Shown here: positions 1 to 10,126 of the stretch, in pieces | Layout of the letters: the number at the start of each line of letters is the position of its first letter | Position numbering within the stretch: the stretch's first letter is position 1 | Assembly: GCA_027603945.1 (NCBI GenBank) | Contig: JADIIU010000129.1 | Location: 1-36,038 of the forward strand | Direction: 5' to 3' | Source: Terramyces sp. JEL0728 | Taxonomy: Eukaryota; Chytridiomycota; Chytridiomycetes; Rhizophydiales; Terramycetaceae | DNA length: 36,038 nt | Notes under the pieces: model-generated | Seen by the model: only the letters and a program-made list of their open reading frames with translations | Databases searched by the model: none | Told to the model about the DNA's origin: nothing | Position numbers and translations under genes: made by a program

Positions 1-353
1 AGAAACTATTGAGATGGCCCAATTTTTGAAATTCAATCTAAAATAAAGATTTTGTGCTAGGATTGCTTAATGGCATACTAGCTGTTTCAACTTGAAATAA
101 GATATACTACCACACTTTTGACTTGCTGGCTAGCAACACTCAGATACTAGGTGTTTTGATTGGATCAAATTCGTTTGTCCGAATCACAAAACAAGAATTT
201 AAGTAGGAACTGTGCGTGTTGTTCACTCTTTAACTATTAGTATCCTGGAACAGAGCAATATTAGAGGCTGTTATCATGGGGCTTGTGGTTTGCATGTGTC
301 CATTTTTTTTTAAAGAAAACGCGTGAAAATAATAGAGGGTAGCAGGATAAAAC
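1..353. other. Intergenic segment at window edge, no gene recognised
   Basis: No open frame of useful length and no tRNA-like or repeat structure is visible. The last 80 bases before the first F-box gene contain a 15-base string (271-285) that recurs almost exactly upstream of the second F-box gene, followed by a T-run. A short plus-strand frame ends at the very start of the window, but it is too short to assign to a gene. Confidence 0.5.
271..285 (+). promoter_or_regulatory. Motif shared upstream of two F-box genes (copy 1)
   Basis: TTATCATGGGGCTTG lies about 70 bp before the start of the first F-box/LRR gene. TTATCATGGGGTTTG (2286-2300) lies about 115 bp before the second. One mismatch in 15 bases between two paralogue upstream regions suggests a shared promoter element or a remnant of duplication. 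Function is inferred only. Confidence 0.25.
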
Positions 354-2094
354 ATGCATATTCAAGAGTTGCCGCATGATATACTCACCGCAGTCACTGA
401 TTACTTGAATTACTACAATGTACTCGACTTGTCATCTACAAACAAGTATTTCTACAATTTCTATTCTCCAATTCGTGCGTTGTTGGATTGGCCGGTTATG
501 GAGTTGAATGAAAAGAAGATAGCACATTTTCCAGATTTAAAAGAACGATTCCTAGCCTTTAAAAGCTCAAGGTTCAAGCTTGGTGGAATTGAAGTTTGGC
601 TACCAACAGCGGGTGAATTCCTTCCAATGATAGCACCATTGCGAGCAAAATCAGTTAGCATTATATTTCAGGAGCAAGATGGCTCTGATTTTGATATTTA
701 TTCTTTACTGGAATTGAAAAATATTACAGAAATAATTGTAGACGGCGACTGTGATGAAAATCAACAAGAATTTGCAACTATATTGTTTCCCGATATTATC
801 AGGAATGCTCCACAGTTACGCTCATTGACTATCGAAAACGATTACTTTGATTGCACCGAACTCGCAGACTATCTTCCAAATTCATTGATATCCGAATTGC
901 ACATCATTATGTATGCACACCAAACGAAAACAGCAAGGCTGATATTTACTGTGATCCATCTCACAAAACTAAAGGCTTTGAAGCTGAGTGGATGCGGCAT
1001 TAACGATGACGATATTTTGACTTTAGTCATGAATATTCGACAGTCCAGTTTGAAAGAACTTTGCATGGGCGGAAATGAGGTAACTGATATTGGTGCCATT
1101 GCGCTTGCGGATGTGATTCCCTTTACAAAATTGCAGTCGCTCTCCCTGCGAGATATAAACTCGAGAACTATTGGTATTTGTCATTAACTTTATAGAAGAC
1201 AATATATCGTTTGCAGGCGGTTGTGCGTTGGTCCAGGCACAGCAGAATTCACACTTGGAAAAGCTGGACTTGTTCAAAATTAATGTTACCCGCAACGAAT
1301 TTGTTGCATTTTTGACGACAAACCTCGACAATTATGATACGCTTTCGTTTCAGATACATGAAGGAGATGATGAACGAAGTGTTGGTTTAAGTGACACAAA
1401 AGATCGACAATTAGATTTGATGATGACGGTTGAAAATTTACCCACGCTCTTGGGTATCATTTCTAAAAGTAAATTACAATCATTGTCGTACGGGTGTACT
1501 TATAGACCTTTTTTATTGCAAGGAGAACTGGATAAAGAGTGGGAAGGCATCATTCACGAGAAAGTTGGAAAGATAATTGCCGGTTATATCAATGACTTGC
1601 CACAGCTGGAAATGAAAGCAGGACATCGAGAAGTCGCATCGTTTGTGGAAAACATTACAAAATCTTCGAAATTAAAGACATTGTCGATAAATCTGGGCTG
1701 GGGATTGAGAGATAATACAGACAGCACTCTCACAAAAATAGCGCACCACTTGGCTCACACAAACATCACTGCTCTGGATATTGAAGGATGGCGTAACAAG
1801 TATGATGTTCTCTTACTTTTTCTAAATTCAAATTCATTGCAAAAACTAAAATTTCGGACCAGCGAATCTGAAGGGTTTTTAGAATTTTTAGCCAACGCTG
1901 TCAAGACAGTGGCCAAGCCGTTTGCTTTGGTAGAAATAGAGCACAGCATGCACAATGTTACTGAACTGGAAGTCAAAGAAATGTGTAGGACTGTACAGCG
2001 GGTGCTGGATGGAAATGACATTATTAAAGTAAAAGTTGAAAAAGGCTACATTTATCCCACACCCGTCCATATACCTTGGATGCTACCAACCTAG
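354..2094 (+). CDS. F-box/leucine-rich-repeat protein, paralogue 1 (two exons)
   Basis: Exons are 354-1173 and 1217-2094, giving 565 aa. The N-terminus (residues about 5-45) is an F-box: LPHDILTAVTDYL, then LSSTNKYFYNFY. The rest is divergent leucine-rich repeats of roughly 27-29 residues, clearest around 215-300. F-box proteins bind Skp1 and act as substrate receptors of SCF ubiquitin ligases; the substrate is unknown. Intron 1174-1216 (43 nt, phase 1) is required because the first frame stops at 1187. Joining restores one LRR of the length seen in the minus-strand paralogue (3992-5659). Removing only 1174-1195 (22 nt, also GT...AG) would keep the frame and add seven residues. It is one of three adjacent paralogues. 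Function is by family only. Confidence 0.8.
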
Positions 2095-2414
2095 CGTATT
2101 AGTTGCAATCAGCCCAAAGTGATATTAGTCAATCTTTGGCGTGATTATTTTGTACCTGGTCGAATCCTTCTTGGAGGTTGTTTGTATTAAAATACCAATT
2201 GTTTAATTAAAAATTTGGAGCTGCCCTTGTTCAAGTAACTACTCGGTAAATATCACGAATTTGAACATTATCGTCATACGAATCCTTATCATGGGGTTTG
2301 CCAATTGAGAAAGCTCAAGCACACTCTTTACCAGCCCTCTTTGCTCCATTATTACGATACCCGCTCCAGGTTAAGTTACAAATATTTTGTGACTCATCAC
2401 AGTAATTCTTTCAA
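2095..2414. other. Intergenic between F-box genes
   Basis: About 320 bp without a supported gene. It contains the second copy of the TTATCATGGGG motif (2286-2300). A 65-codon frame from 2305 overlaps the downstream gene out of frame and looks incidental. Confidence 0.5.
2286..2300 (+). promoter_or_regulatory. Motif shared upstream of two F-box genes (copy 2)
   Basis: TTATCATGGGGTTTG matches positions 271-285 at 14 of 15 bases. It sits about 115 bp before the start of the F-box gene at 2415. A regulatory role is inferred from the shared location only. Confidence 0.25.
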
Positions 2415-3956
2415 ATGCTGGATCAACTCCCTGCCAATATACTGGAAAAGAAAGTATTCTATTACCTCTCACAATCCGATTTACGTAAACTACGATATCT
2501 GAATCAGACACTACAGATCCGATTGGATTTCCTCAAAAAACTAGATAAATTCCGGTTCGCATGGCCAGAATTGCTTATCGATCGTTACAAAGTCGATACG
2601 TTGGAATACCAGAACTTTATTGATAATATTTGCGCTGTATCAGATCTAAAGTTCACGAATATCAGAGTAGATAACTGTACTTTTGCTCATGTATACAACA
2701 ACTTGCCTGAATCATTCAAATATGAAATGCAGATAATGCACCCATTTATTCCGGATCGATTTGAAACTGCTCTTCAGACAAATGTCTGTGATTCGATTAA
2801 TATCAAACAGGAAATTTACATTCCCGTAGTGTTCAACAACTTGTCACAATTAACCAAATTATCATATCTCTCATTAAATTGTCATGTTGATGCAGACCTA
2901 CTCGCAGCGCTCCAATACTCGCATTTGTCAAAATTGGACATTATTCTTCATTTCAAAGTGACAAATTCCATTGACAGTTTATGTCAAGTTTTGCCAATGA
3001 CTGGAATCAAAATTCTAACTATTCAATCACATAGTATGGCAGATAGCATCTACATGAAAATTGGAGAGATTTTACCTTCAACTGCTGTGGAACAACTCAC
3101 ACTGCGTCAGCCTGACGTGCACCTATTTAAAACTAAAAGACCTATTCAGCCGAATGCGAGGTTTCCTTCTGGTATTTTGAGTAGCCCAGCTCCTGGAAAG
3201 GATGGAATAGAAGCCTTGGCAAATGGACTTGTAGGATCGAACGTACGCATGCTGGATATAGATACCATCCTGTTACAAGAAGAAGAGCTACTGCCTCTTT
3301 TGAATTGTCTGCCAATGGTGAAACTGGAAAACTTTAGCTACGATGGAAAATGGTTGGGCCCAGACTCTACTCTAGCTCTGATCAAAAACTTGCCAATTTC
3401 ACAAATCAGAAATTTGGAGGTTAGGGTAGATGAAAAGTATCTTTTACAATTCCTGGAATCTCTTTCACAATCAAAGGTAAAGCGGTTTATATTCGAAGGA
3501 TTCAAAAGTACATATTTCCAACTCTTAACAGCTAATATCCATTTACTGTCGTTGGAAACACTGGAATTGAATTCGCTGGTGCAACTACCAGGATTCTTTT
3601 CTCTCGTTTCGAAAATACCAGATATTAAAGAACTGTCGATTCCTATTTGGGCTCTTGAACACCTGAACTGTAAAATGAAAACATTGAAGCTAACTTGGGA
3701 GGTAAGCGATTTTTCCTTGCAACTACTCAAACTAATCCCGAAAGGCATCTTGGTGGAAATGAAACTTGGCAGTTTAACGAATATTGATTTATTTGTTTCA
3801 GCAACTAGTCATTTATGGTACTTGAAGATCCATTGTGGGTTCAGCAAGTTGACAAAAGAGCTCTACTCTGAGCTGGCAAGGAAAATACGCAGTGCAGGTG
3901 TGTTGGTCGATATCTGCTGGTGTATTAATGATATTCGTTTGAATAAATATTCATAA
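2415..3956 (+). CDS. F-box/leucine-rich-repeat protein, paralogue 2
   Basis: A single exon of 513 aa. The protein begins directly with an F-box-like segment (LPANILEKKVFYYLSQSDLRKL, residues 5-26), followed by Leu-rich repeats through to the C-terminus. The repeats have the same style as the neighbours (LSKLDI, KILTIQ, VEQLTL, NLEVRV, LETLEL). It is more diverged than the other two copies and has no intron. It ends 35 bp before the convergent third paralogue. It is likely an SCF substrate receptor; the substrate is unknown. Confidence 0.75.
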   Translation: MLDQLPANILEKKVFYYLSQSDLRKLRYLNQTLQIRLDFLKKLDKFRFAWPELLIDRYKVDTLEYQNFIDNICAVSDLKFTNIRVDNCTFAHVYNNLPESFKYEMQIMHPFIPDRFETALQTNVCDSINIKQEIYIPVVFNNLSQLTKLSYLSLNCHVDADLLAALQYSHLSKLDIILHFKVTNSIDSLCQVLPMTGIKILTIQSHSMADSIYMKIGEILPSTAVEQLTLRQPDVHLFKTKRPIQPNARFPSGILSSPAPGKDGIEALANGLVGSNVRMLDIDTILLQEEELLPLLNCLPMVKLENFSYDGKWLGPDSTLALIKNLPISQIRNLEVRVDEKYLLQFLESLSQSKVKRFIFEGFKSTYFQLLTANIHLLSLETLELNSLVQLPGFFSLVSKIPDIKELSIPIWALEHLNCKMKTLKLTWEVSDFSLQLLKLIPKGILVEMKLGSLTNIDLFVSATSHLWYLKIHCGFSKLTKELYSELARKIRSAGVLVDICWCINDIRLNKYS

Positions 3957-3991
3957 TAGCTATTTGATTAATTATCACTGGTACGGTATAA

Positions 3992-5659
3992 TCATACCAA
4001 GATATGAATTTTTGAATTTTCTCCAAGAATTCTCTTTAGATTGGTCTGAAGTAGCTGCAGTGTGTCTGGACTAAAATACGACTCTCGAAACCAAAATATT
4101 TTAGGTGTAGGCACAGCATCAATACCTGCCATTACAGTTTCAGCTAATTTGAGTATAGATTCAGGTGTACACCCGCTCGCACAAACGGAAAATTGTTGTA
4201 ACCTTTCAAGTGTAAACAAGAGCGACAGTGTTTGGATATTCTCGTCTGTCCATGCACTACCCTTTTCAATTTTGATTTCATAAATATTCGTATGCTCCAA
4301 CTGCTGTGCAATCATTAGTAAATCATCCGTGTTTACTGTTGGAACAGGGTAAATTTCCAACAAGTTTAATTTCGATTCTTTGGTGATATGCCCCATTAAT
4401 ACTGATGCAGTATGAATGCCAAGTACCTGAAACCGCTCAATCGGTAGTGCATTGATGTACCCATAGAACAATTCGCAAAGTTCTTGGCTGTGGACATTGG
4501 ACAAGAACTTTGGATATTTCAATGGAAAAAACAGTTTTTTGACTCTTGATTTAGAAAAAACATTCAACAGTTCTCCAAGGTCTTTCCAGTAATCACTAGA
4601 AATAGATATCTCCATTTCCTGTACCTTGCTCCCATTGAAATTTTCACATAGTGCTGCATGGATACTTGCGTCATAATTGCTCAAGTGTAACGTTTCTCCA
4701 CTGTAAAAACAAAGACGTTCCACAACCAAACGATCTAGATCTACATCAATAGTCTGGTTTTGCGGAAGATTAAATCCTTTTAACGTTGATATAGGTATGG
4801 TATCGAGTATTGCCTTTGCTCCATTGCTAGTTATGTTATTAGACTGACCGCGGATATCCAGTAATTTCAATTTTGATTTTGGAACTGATTGTGCCAGAGC
4901 AATCGCACCCGTATCTGTAATTTTGTTGTTAAACAGAGATAGGTTTTGTAACTTGCTGCTTCCCAATACATTAGCCAGTTGAATAATATCATCATCCAAT
5001 AAATTGCAATTGTCCAACAATAGTGATTTTATATTTGCAGATTCCAACACATGAAATATTTCTTGTGAATTTGTCCCATACTGAATATTGAGCACAGTTA
5101 CTGTCGAATCTGAAAGATACTTGGCAAGTAAATTGAAATCCACGTGTCTGTTTGCAATTTCTAGTTTACGCAGGTTTGGCCAACAATGCAAATTTTCAAT
5201 TATACCAGGGATAACCATCTTCTTTTTTGCTAGTGCGAGTGCATAATAATCGCCGCCATGACGAGGAATAACAGCTTCAACAGTAATCTGGTTTATCAGT
5301 TTGCAGTCCAACAAGTGTTTCCATTCAAATCGTGCGTCGTCTGTAGCATCTTTAAATCTCATATGCACAGGCTTGAATATAATTGCAACAGATCGCGTTG
5401 GAGGTAGTTTGTTTAGTTTATCCTTTGATCCTTCAAAGTTCAGAATTACTTTGTTAAATTTGAATCCGGATAAATGGAGAGACAACTTTTCATAGTTTTT
5501 ATCGTCAACGTATACTATAGGCCATGTGAATCCTTCCTTGACGAGATTCCGTATTGGAGTGTAAAACTGGTAAAAATACTTGCATGTGAGTGATAGCGGG
5601 ACTACATTTCCCAGATATTCAGAAATGAGATACTGTATTTCCTGCGGTACCTGAATCAT
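3992..5659 (-). CDS. F-box/leucine-rich-repeat protein, paralogue 3
   Basis: A single exon of 555 aa from the ATG at 5659. The open frame extends 32 codons further upstream. I chose the internal Met because it lies three residues before the F-box (VPQEIQYLISEYLG, then LSLTCKYFYQFYTPI) and because the longer version would overlap the divergent gene starting at 5682. LRR units around residues 225-320 (LKSLLLDNCNLLDDDIIQLA, LQNLSLFNNKITDTGAIALA, LKLLDIRG) align well with paralogue 1. Only 22 bp separate this start from that of the plus-strand neighbour. Confidence 0.8.
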   Translation of the reverse strand: MIQVPQEIQYLISEYLGNVVPLSLTCKYFYQFYTPIRNLVKEGFTWPIVYVDDKNYEKLSLHLSGFKFNKVILNFEGSKDKLNKLPPTRSVAIIFKPVHMRFKDATDDARFEWKHLLDCKLINQITVEAVIPRHGGDYYALALAKKKMVIPGIIENLHCWPNLRKLEIANRHVDFNLLAKYLSDSTVTVLNIQYGTNSQEIFHVLESANIKSLLLDNCNLLDDDIIQLANVLGSSKLQNLSLFNNKITDTGAIALAQSVPKSKLKLLDIRGQSNNITSNGAKAILDTIPISTLKGFNLPQNQTIDVDLDRLVVERLCFYSGETLHLSNYDASIHAALCENFNGSKVQEMEISISSDYWKDLGELLNVFSKSRVKKLFFPLKYPKFLSNVHSQELCELFYGYINALPIERFQVLGIHTASVLMGHITKESKLNLLEIYPVPTVNTDDLLMIAQQLEHTNIYEIKIEKGSAWTDENIQTLSLLFTLERLQQFSVCASGCTPESILKLAETVMAGIDAVPTPKIFWFRESYFSPDTLQLLQTNLKRILGENSKIHILV

Positions 5660-5681
5660 TTCAGATTTATTTTTCAATCTA

Positions 5682-6407
5682 ATGACAGAATCACAAGGAG
5701 AGAAATATTCGAGGTTGGTGAAGCAAATCAATATCCCGCCTTCACAGTTAAACACTCCATTTGGAAGACTGGCAGTTCAGCTAAAGGAATATAATGCTAA
5801 TCCGAATGATACAAGTACGCTCAATTCCATCAAAACATGGTTTACATTTTTACCTACTGGTACAGCAATCGTTTGTGGTATTGCTGCTTATAGATTCGCT
5901 AGGAAAAAGAATTGGAAGTGGTACAGTAGGTTGATATATACTACAGTGAGCAGTTATGCTGGTATGCAAGTATCGGTATTAGTTGGCACTTATATCGTTG
6001 TAAACAAGTTCAAGAGTACCGGATATGGTCAGATATTCAACCAATGGAGGTTTTTCAGATTAATGTAGATTGGAAGAAGAGCTGGCGCGGAATGGTGATC
6101 AGTATGTCAGATTAACGAATAAACAGGTTGATGAATGGATCAATGCGAATTCTGGTACTAATCACTAATGGTAGAGCTGATTAATGCGTTTACTAAATTC
6201 AGAAAGAGTAAATCCGACAGACAAAAGTTTGACCAGGATTTGTTTAAAAAGGATTCTGAATTTACACCCGTGAAAGATGAATTTGACTCTTCCAAGCCAG
6301 ATGGATTTAATACTGGTCCTCCTACACAAGATGGATTTTCCACATCCAGAAAGATTGCTAAAGTGAATCAGTATGGCGATGTCGTTGAAGAAGATCCAAA
6401 AATATAA
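5682..6407 (+). CDS. Two-TM membrane protein, OCIA-like (tentative), tandem copy 1, two tiny introns
   Basis: Exons are 5682-6049, 6069-6154 and 6175-6407, giving 228 aa. The introns are 6050-6068 (19 nt, phase 2) and 6155-6174 (20 nt, GTACTAATCACTAATGGTAG, phase 1). The downstream paralogue at 6494 has no introns and aligns straight across the second junction: DEWINANSELINAFTKF here, DEWLNGNKELVMEFTKI there. It also resumes in frame after the first junction. Two hydrophobic segments lie at about 47-65 and 80-100. The pattern of a Gly/Ser-rich second segment followed by K..STGYG recalls OCIA-domain mitochondrial membrane proteins, but this is only a weak resemblance. The C-terminus (about 165-228) is hydrophilic and differs from the paralogue. 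Confidence 0.8.
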
Positions 6408-6493
6408 TCAATTTAAAGCGAATTTTTCTTTCCAAAGAACAAGCATGTTTCACCATCAAAGAAACGTAAAGCAAAATATTTTTTCAATAATTA

Positions 6494-7048
6494 ATGACTG
6501 AAGGAGAACAGTATAGCAAATTACTGAGACAAATCAGTGTCCCAAAACCTCAATTGAATTCACCACTTGGCCAATTAGCCCAGCAACTAAACAAATACAT
6601 TCCAAACCAAACTGATATTCAATATTTAGATTCCATCAGAACATGGATATTACATGTACCAGTTGGTGTTACACTATTAGCCGGTGCCCTAGCAACAAGA
6701 TATTCAAAAAGAAGCAAATCTGGAGTATTTATCATTTTTGGCACATTTGCAGGTGTGTACAGCTCGTCTCTCTACGCAAGCAAATACTACTTGCGAACCA
6801 AGCTAGATGAAACTGGCTACGGCAACTTGCTCGCTGAATGGCACAAGATGCATGGAGAGAAGCTGAGACTTTCTCATTCTCAATTGGATGAATGGTTGAA
6901 TGGGAATAAGGAATTGGTGATGGAATTCACAAAGATTAATAGATATCCCGTGTTTGATATCAGTGCTCCAGATGAACAATTCCAGATGGATGTTGAGTTG
7001 GTAAAGAAACGACTTGTATTGGATGGGTACATGGAAATCACTGAATAA
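6494..7048 (+). CDS. Two-TM membrane protein, OCIA-like (tentative), tandem copy 2, intronless
   Basis: A single exon of 184 aa. It shares with copy 1 the N-terminus MTEGEQYSKLLRQI (MTESQGEKYSRLVKQI in copy 1), the PQLNSPLGQLAQQL block, the two hydrophobic segments (about 53-70 and 77-98) and the DEW...EL..FTK block. It is clearly a tandem duplicate. It lacks both introns of copy 1, so it acts as an internal control for the 19- and 20-nt splice boundaries. The family is unknown; an OCIA-domain-like mitochondrial membrane protein is possible but not established. Confidence 0.8.
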   Translation: MTEGEQYSKLLRQISVPKPQLNSPLGQLAQQLNKYIPNQTDIQYLDSIRTWILHVPVGVTLLAGALATRYSKRSKSGVFIIFGTFAGVYSSSLYASKYYLRTKLDETGYGNLLAEWHKMHGEKLRLSHSQLDEWLNGNKELVMEFTKINRYPVFDISAPDEQFQMDVELVKKRLVLDGYMEITE

Positions 7049-7244
7049 ACAAGTCTAATGGCTCTCGCATCAGAGATGTTTCCCATTGTGTAGTCAAAAT
7101 GATTGATTGATCTATGATCTTAAAGAAATCAGTTGATGGAATAGCCCATCGACATCATTTGAGCCAAAACCAAAAAAGAGCAAAAAATAAAGCCTGTGCC
7201 GGGAACAACTGATTTAAAAAAGATAATCTGATACAGTCTATAAA

Positions 7245-7952
7245 ATGAAATTTGCACTACTGATCACTATCGCTGCTTGTGCGCCAACACCAGATTTTAA
7301 TGGATTCTTGGTACAACAACCACAGCAACAAAAGCTGATTACTGCTGATGAAAAACTAAGCGAAGGGTCTTGCGGTATCCCTGTAGATTTCTCTAATGAT
7401 ATCGTTGCTGCTCTAGGTGTTGCTGACTTTGGAGGTGACTTTAAGACTCCTCAATGTGGCAGGTGTATCAAAGTAACTGGCGATAAAGGGTCTGTTGTAG
7501 CCAAAGTGCAGTCTCACTGTGGTGCTAGATGTATTCCCGGTACAATTGAATTGGGCAAAAGAGGTGCTGCACAAATCCACAATGGGTCTCCTGACCAAGA
7601 TGGTTTGATTAACGTCAAATGGGAGTTTGTTTCTTGCAATGGCAACCAAAAACAAACTGGCAACCAGTCAAAAAAGACTGCAAATCTCAGTAACAGCAAC
7701 CAGAATGCATCTGAAAATCTCTCCAGTTTGGCGTCATGTCCAAACCCGCTAAACGGATCACCGTGTACTACTTCAGGCTCATTTAAAACTGCTACAAAAA
7801 ACGCCTTGATTGCAAAATGTAATGCTTGTGGTGCAGCTGCTGGAAACGCAGGTGCAGGTAAATTATCTGATTGTCTGAAAAAGGTACAGGGCGGTGATAG
7901 AAACCCTGAAATGCCTGCCAATACCTTTGGCCACACTTCTACCTGTCAATAA
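7245..7952 (+). CDS. Secreted expansin-like (DPBB) protein
   Basis: 235 aa, single exon. It opens with a short signal-peptide-like segment (MKFALLITIAACA). Residues about 40-130 form a double-psi beta-barrel of the expansin/barwin type: SCGIPVDF, CGRCIKVTG, HCGARCIPGTIELG, then GLINVKWEFVSC. The usual DLS of the barrel is replaced by IELG. A Ser/Asn/Gln-rich linker (about 132-165) leads to a second Cys-rich module (SCPNPLNGSPC, KCNACG, DCLKK, CQ). Such proteins loosen or bind polysaccharide walls. In this organism it could act on its own wall or on an algal or plant host wall; that role is inferred. Confidence 0.75.
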   Translation: MKFALLITIAACAPTPDFNGFLVQQPQQQKLITADEKLSEGSCGIPVDFSNDIVAALGVADFGGDFKTPQCGRCIKVTGDKGSVVAKVQSHCGARCIPGTIELGKRGAAQIHNGSPDQDGLINVKWEFVSCNGNQKQTGNQSKKTANLSNSNQNASENLSSLASCPNPLNGSPCTTSGSFKTATKNALIAKCNACGAAAGNAGAGKLSDCLKKVQGGDRNPEMPANTFGHTSTCQ

Positions 7953-8030
7953 ATATTTTATTACTTATCCAAAGCATAGATGCCTCGTGCAGTAAAATAC
8001 AAAATTGTAATAGATCAATAACTATATTGA

Positions 8031-9235
8031 TTAATGTTCAACAACTTCAGTTTCCAATGGTTTGCGAGCTAAAAAGAAAAACATTGGTGTAAACAAGTTC
8101 AAATCACCAGCTTCAACAAGCGCATCGGCTCCCTTATTCAAGATTTGTGATACTTGACGAGTACCTTTAGGAGCAAACCCAACCATTTCTAGTCCCCACA
8201 CAAATTTATCGGTTACGCTAAATTAGTAAAAATTACAATCTGCCTAATGGGTTCATGGTGAAATTGGTAAGGTTGTCAAGTGATAGTTTGTACGATCCCT
8301 TCAATGGTGTTTGCCATGGTGCTTGAGCAGATTGAACAATTGGGTTGCGTGGATCAGCCAAATCTTGATATTCAACCAATTCAAATCCAACATTCTTTAC
8401 AGCTTGTAAACATTGTTCAATAGTATAGAGTTTTGCAATAGAGTTACCTTCTTCAAGCGCATGAATGATTTTTTTGTGAGTCAAGTTGGATTCATCGTAA
8501 TCTTCAGTTGTCAACCATTCGTAACAAGCAAAGTAGGCGCCAGGCTTCAAGGTACGGAATACTTCTCCGTAAGGGTTTTCCAAGTGACGAGCATGGCAAG
8601 TAGCTTCAATTGCATAAGTGGCATCAAAGTGGTTGTCTGGGAAAGGCATGGCTTCAAAGTTACCCTTGACCGCCTTGCACAAGCGTGACATTCCATATTT
8701 GTTTGCCAAAAAGTCACAACGCTTGACTTGATATTCGTTATTGTTCAATCCAACGATTTTTGAGCCAGAGAATTTTGCAATTTCTCTCAATGGACCGCCT
8801 AGTGTTAGATCTGCGCTATAGATCGTTCATTGATCTAGATTACGTACCTACACCGCAGCCAACATCGAGACAAGTCATTCCTGATCTCAAGCCAAGCTTC
8901 AAAGCAAGGAAATCTTCATGTCTTGCAATATTCTGGGTAAAGGTGCTGTCTTTGTACATTGGAGCAAAGTGGAATGATTGTCCCCAGCCATATTCATAAA
9001 AGTCAGTAACCATATCATAAAAGTGGTTTGTGAGGGAATCAGATCCTTTGCGTCTTTCAGCAACTGTTTGATCTGTGTTTTCAATACCGTTCTTGCGATC
9101 AGCGTCCCAGTAAGATGCATAAGATGAAACAGTGGCAGCATGAGAGGTAGAATCACTGTTCTTTGTACGAAGACGCAAGAGGAAGTTGTCTTGTTCAGGG
9201 TTTTGGTTTGGAGTTGGTAATTCTGGCTTGGTCAT
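8031..9235 (-). CDS. ERG6: Sterol 24-C-methyltransferase
   Basis: Exons are 8848-9235, 8237-8798 and 8031-8217, giving 378 aa (the yeast enzyme is about 383). It transfers a methyl group from S-adenosylmethionine to C24 of the sterol side chain (ergosterol pathway; ER/lipid droplets). Diagnostic blocks are YEYGWGQSFHF (about 82-92), LDVGCGVGGP (SAM motif I, split by intron 1), GLNNNEYQ, YAIEATCHA and LKPGAYFACYEW, with a C-ter block LFTPMFFFLARKP. Intron 1 is 8799-8847 (49 nt, phase 1). Intron 2 is 8218-8236 (19 nt, GTAATTTTTACTAATTTAG, phase 2). Without intron 2 the frame stops after PLGRL; with it, it reads PLGRFVTDKFVWGLEM, matching the family. Confidence 0.95.
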
Positions 9236-9455
9236 CTGTGGTTAGATCTGCTCTTTTTGATCTGCAACTTACTGAAAAATGGTGAAAATTTTTGAACCAG
9301 ACTTGGCTTTATACATTGTCAATGCACAGCACCAACCACCTGTGATAACTGAACCATGTGAAAACAGAAATCAAGATTCGTTTCTACTGGATTGATTTGC
9401 TGCAACTATTTTGTTCTTTGTATTCGTTTTTATTTTCATGTAATTTAACTTTCAT

Positions 9456-9833
9456 TTACCAAGTAAGCCGTTTTAACGCGTGTACTTTGATACCAGGGTT
9501 TACCACAGCGAGATTGGAGCCTGCGTATTCGACTGAGATATCAAATACTGCTATTTAATATCCGATTGGTAGCCGATGGCTGAATATAGGACACCGGGTT
9601 TCTATAATTTGCTATTTTTTCATAGATCACGGCTTGGAGCTGTTGGTAATTTACCATCGGCATCGTAATTTATTTCATCCTTGCTGAACTGGGACTATTA
9701 CTGGCAGCACACCAAATATCCATCGGCATTTCACAGAGACTGGCAAATCCGATACATCTAATAGTGCGTTATGAGATGCGATAGTATCCCACTTGAATAC
9801 ACGTTGCGCTGGTGTTCTACTCCAGTTGTTCAT
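9456..9833 (-). CDS. Possible small multi-exon gene, unknown function
   Basis: Not visible as one frame, but short introns of the kind used by neighbouring genes join four segments from an ATG at 9833. The exons would be 9702-9833, 9631-9679, 9549-9611 and 9456-9532. The introns are 9680-9701 (22 nt), 9612-9630 (19 nt) and 9533-9548 (16 nt; a 28-nt version, 9521-9548, also keeps frame). The product is about 102-106 aa, starting MNNWSRTPAQRVFKWD and ending NPGIKVHALKRLTW. Phases agree at all joints. No family is recognised, and the last intron is ambiguous. The start lies 65 bp from the divergent bL34m start. Confidence 0.4.
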
Positions 9834-9898
9834 TCCGTACAAGCCACGAATATTAAGCAGAACTGTGCAAGCCACAAATTTTTTTCCCAAATCAAAAA

Positions 9899-10126
9899 AT
9901 GTTTTCAGTTCTAAAATCATTTGCAAAGCCAATACTGTCAACCCCATTGAGAATTAGCCTACCATTCAATATTCAGACTAGAAGCGTCACTTATGGCAGA
10001 GAATATCAACCAAATACATTGAAAAGGAAAAGGTCGGTTGGATTCTTGCATCGTTTGCGAACCTATGGTGGAAGATTAATTTTAAAAAGGAGGATGCTTA
10101 AAGGAAGGAAATATCTTACTCATTAA
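9899..10126 (+). CDS. MRPL34: Mitochondrial large-subunit ribosomal protein bL34m
   Basis: 75 aa, single exon. Residues 1-30 are an arginine/serine-containing mitochondrial targeting sequence. Residues about 33-75 match bacterial L34 end to end: [20 protein letters not shown], then [18 protein letters not shown]. It is a component of the mitoribosome large subunit. Length and domain are complete. Confidence 0.93.
   Translation: MFSVLKSFAKPILSTPLRISLPFNIQTRSVTYGREYQPNTLKRKRSVGFLHRLRTYGGRLILKRRMLKGRKYLTH

Noticed and set aside
1171..1187. Pseudogene or sequencing frameshift in the first F-box gene
   Set aside because: A GT...AG intron with a branch-like TTAAC joins the frames in phase, and the paralogue supports the resulting LRR spacing. 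The same pattern recurs dozens of times in conserved genes.
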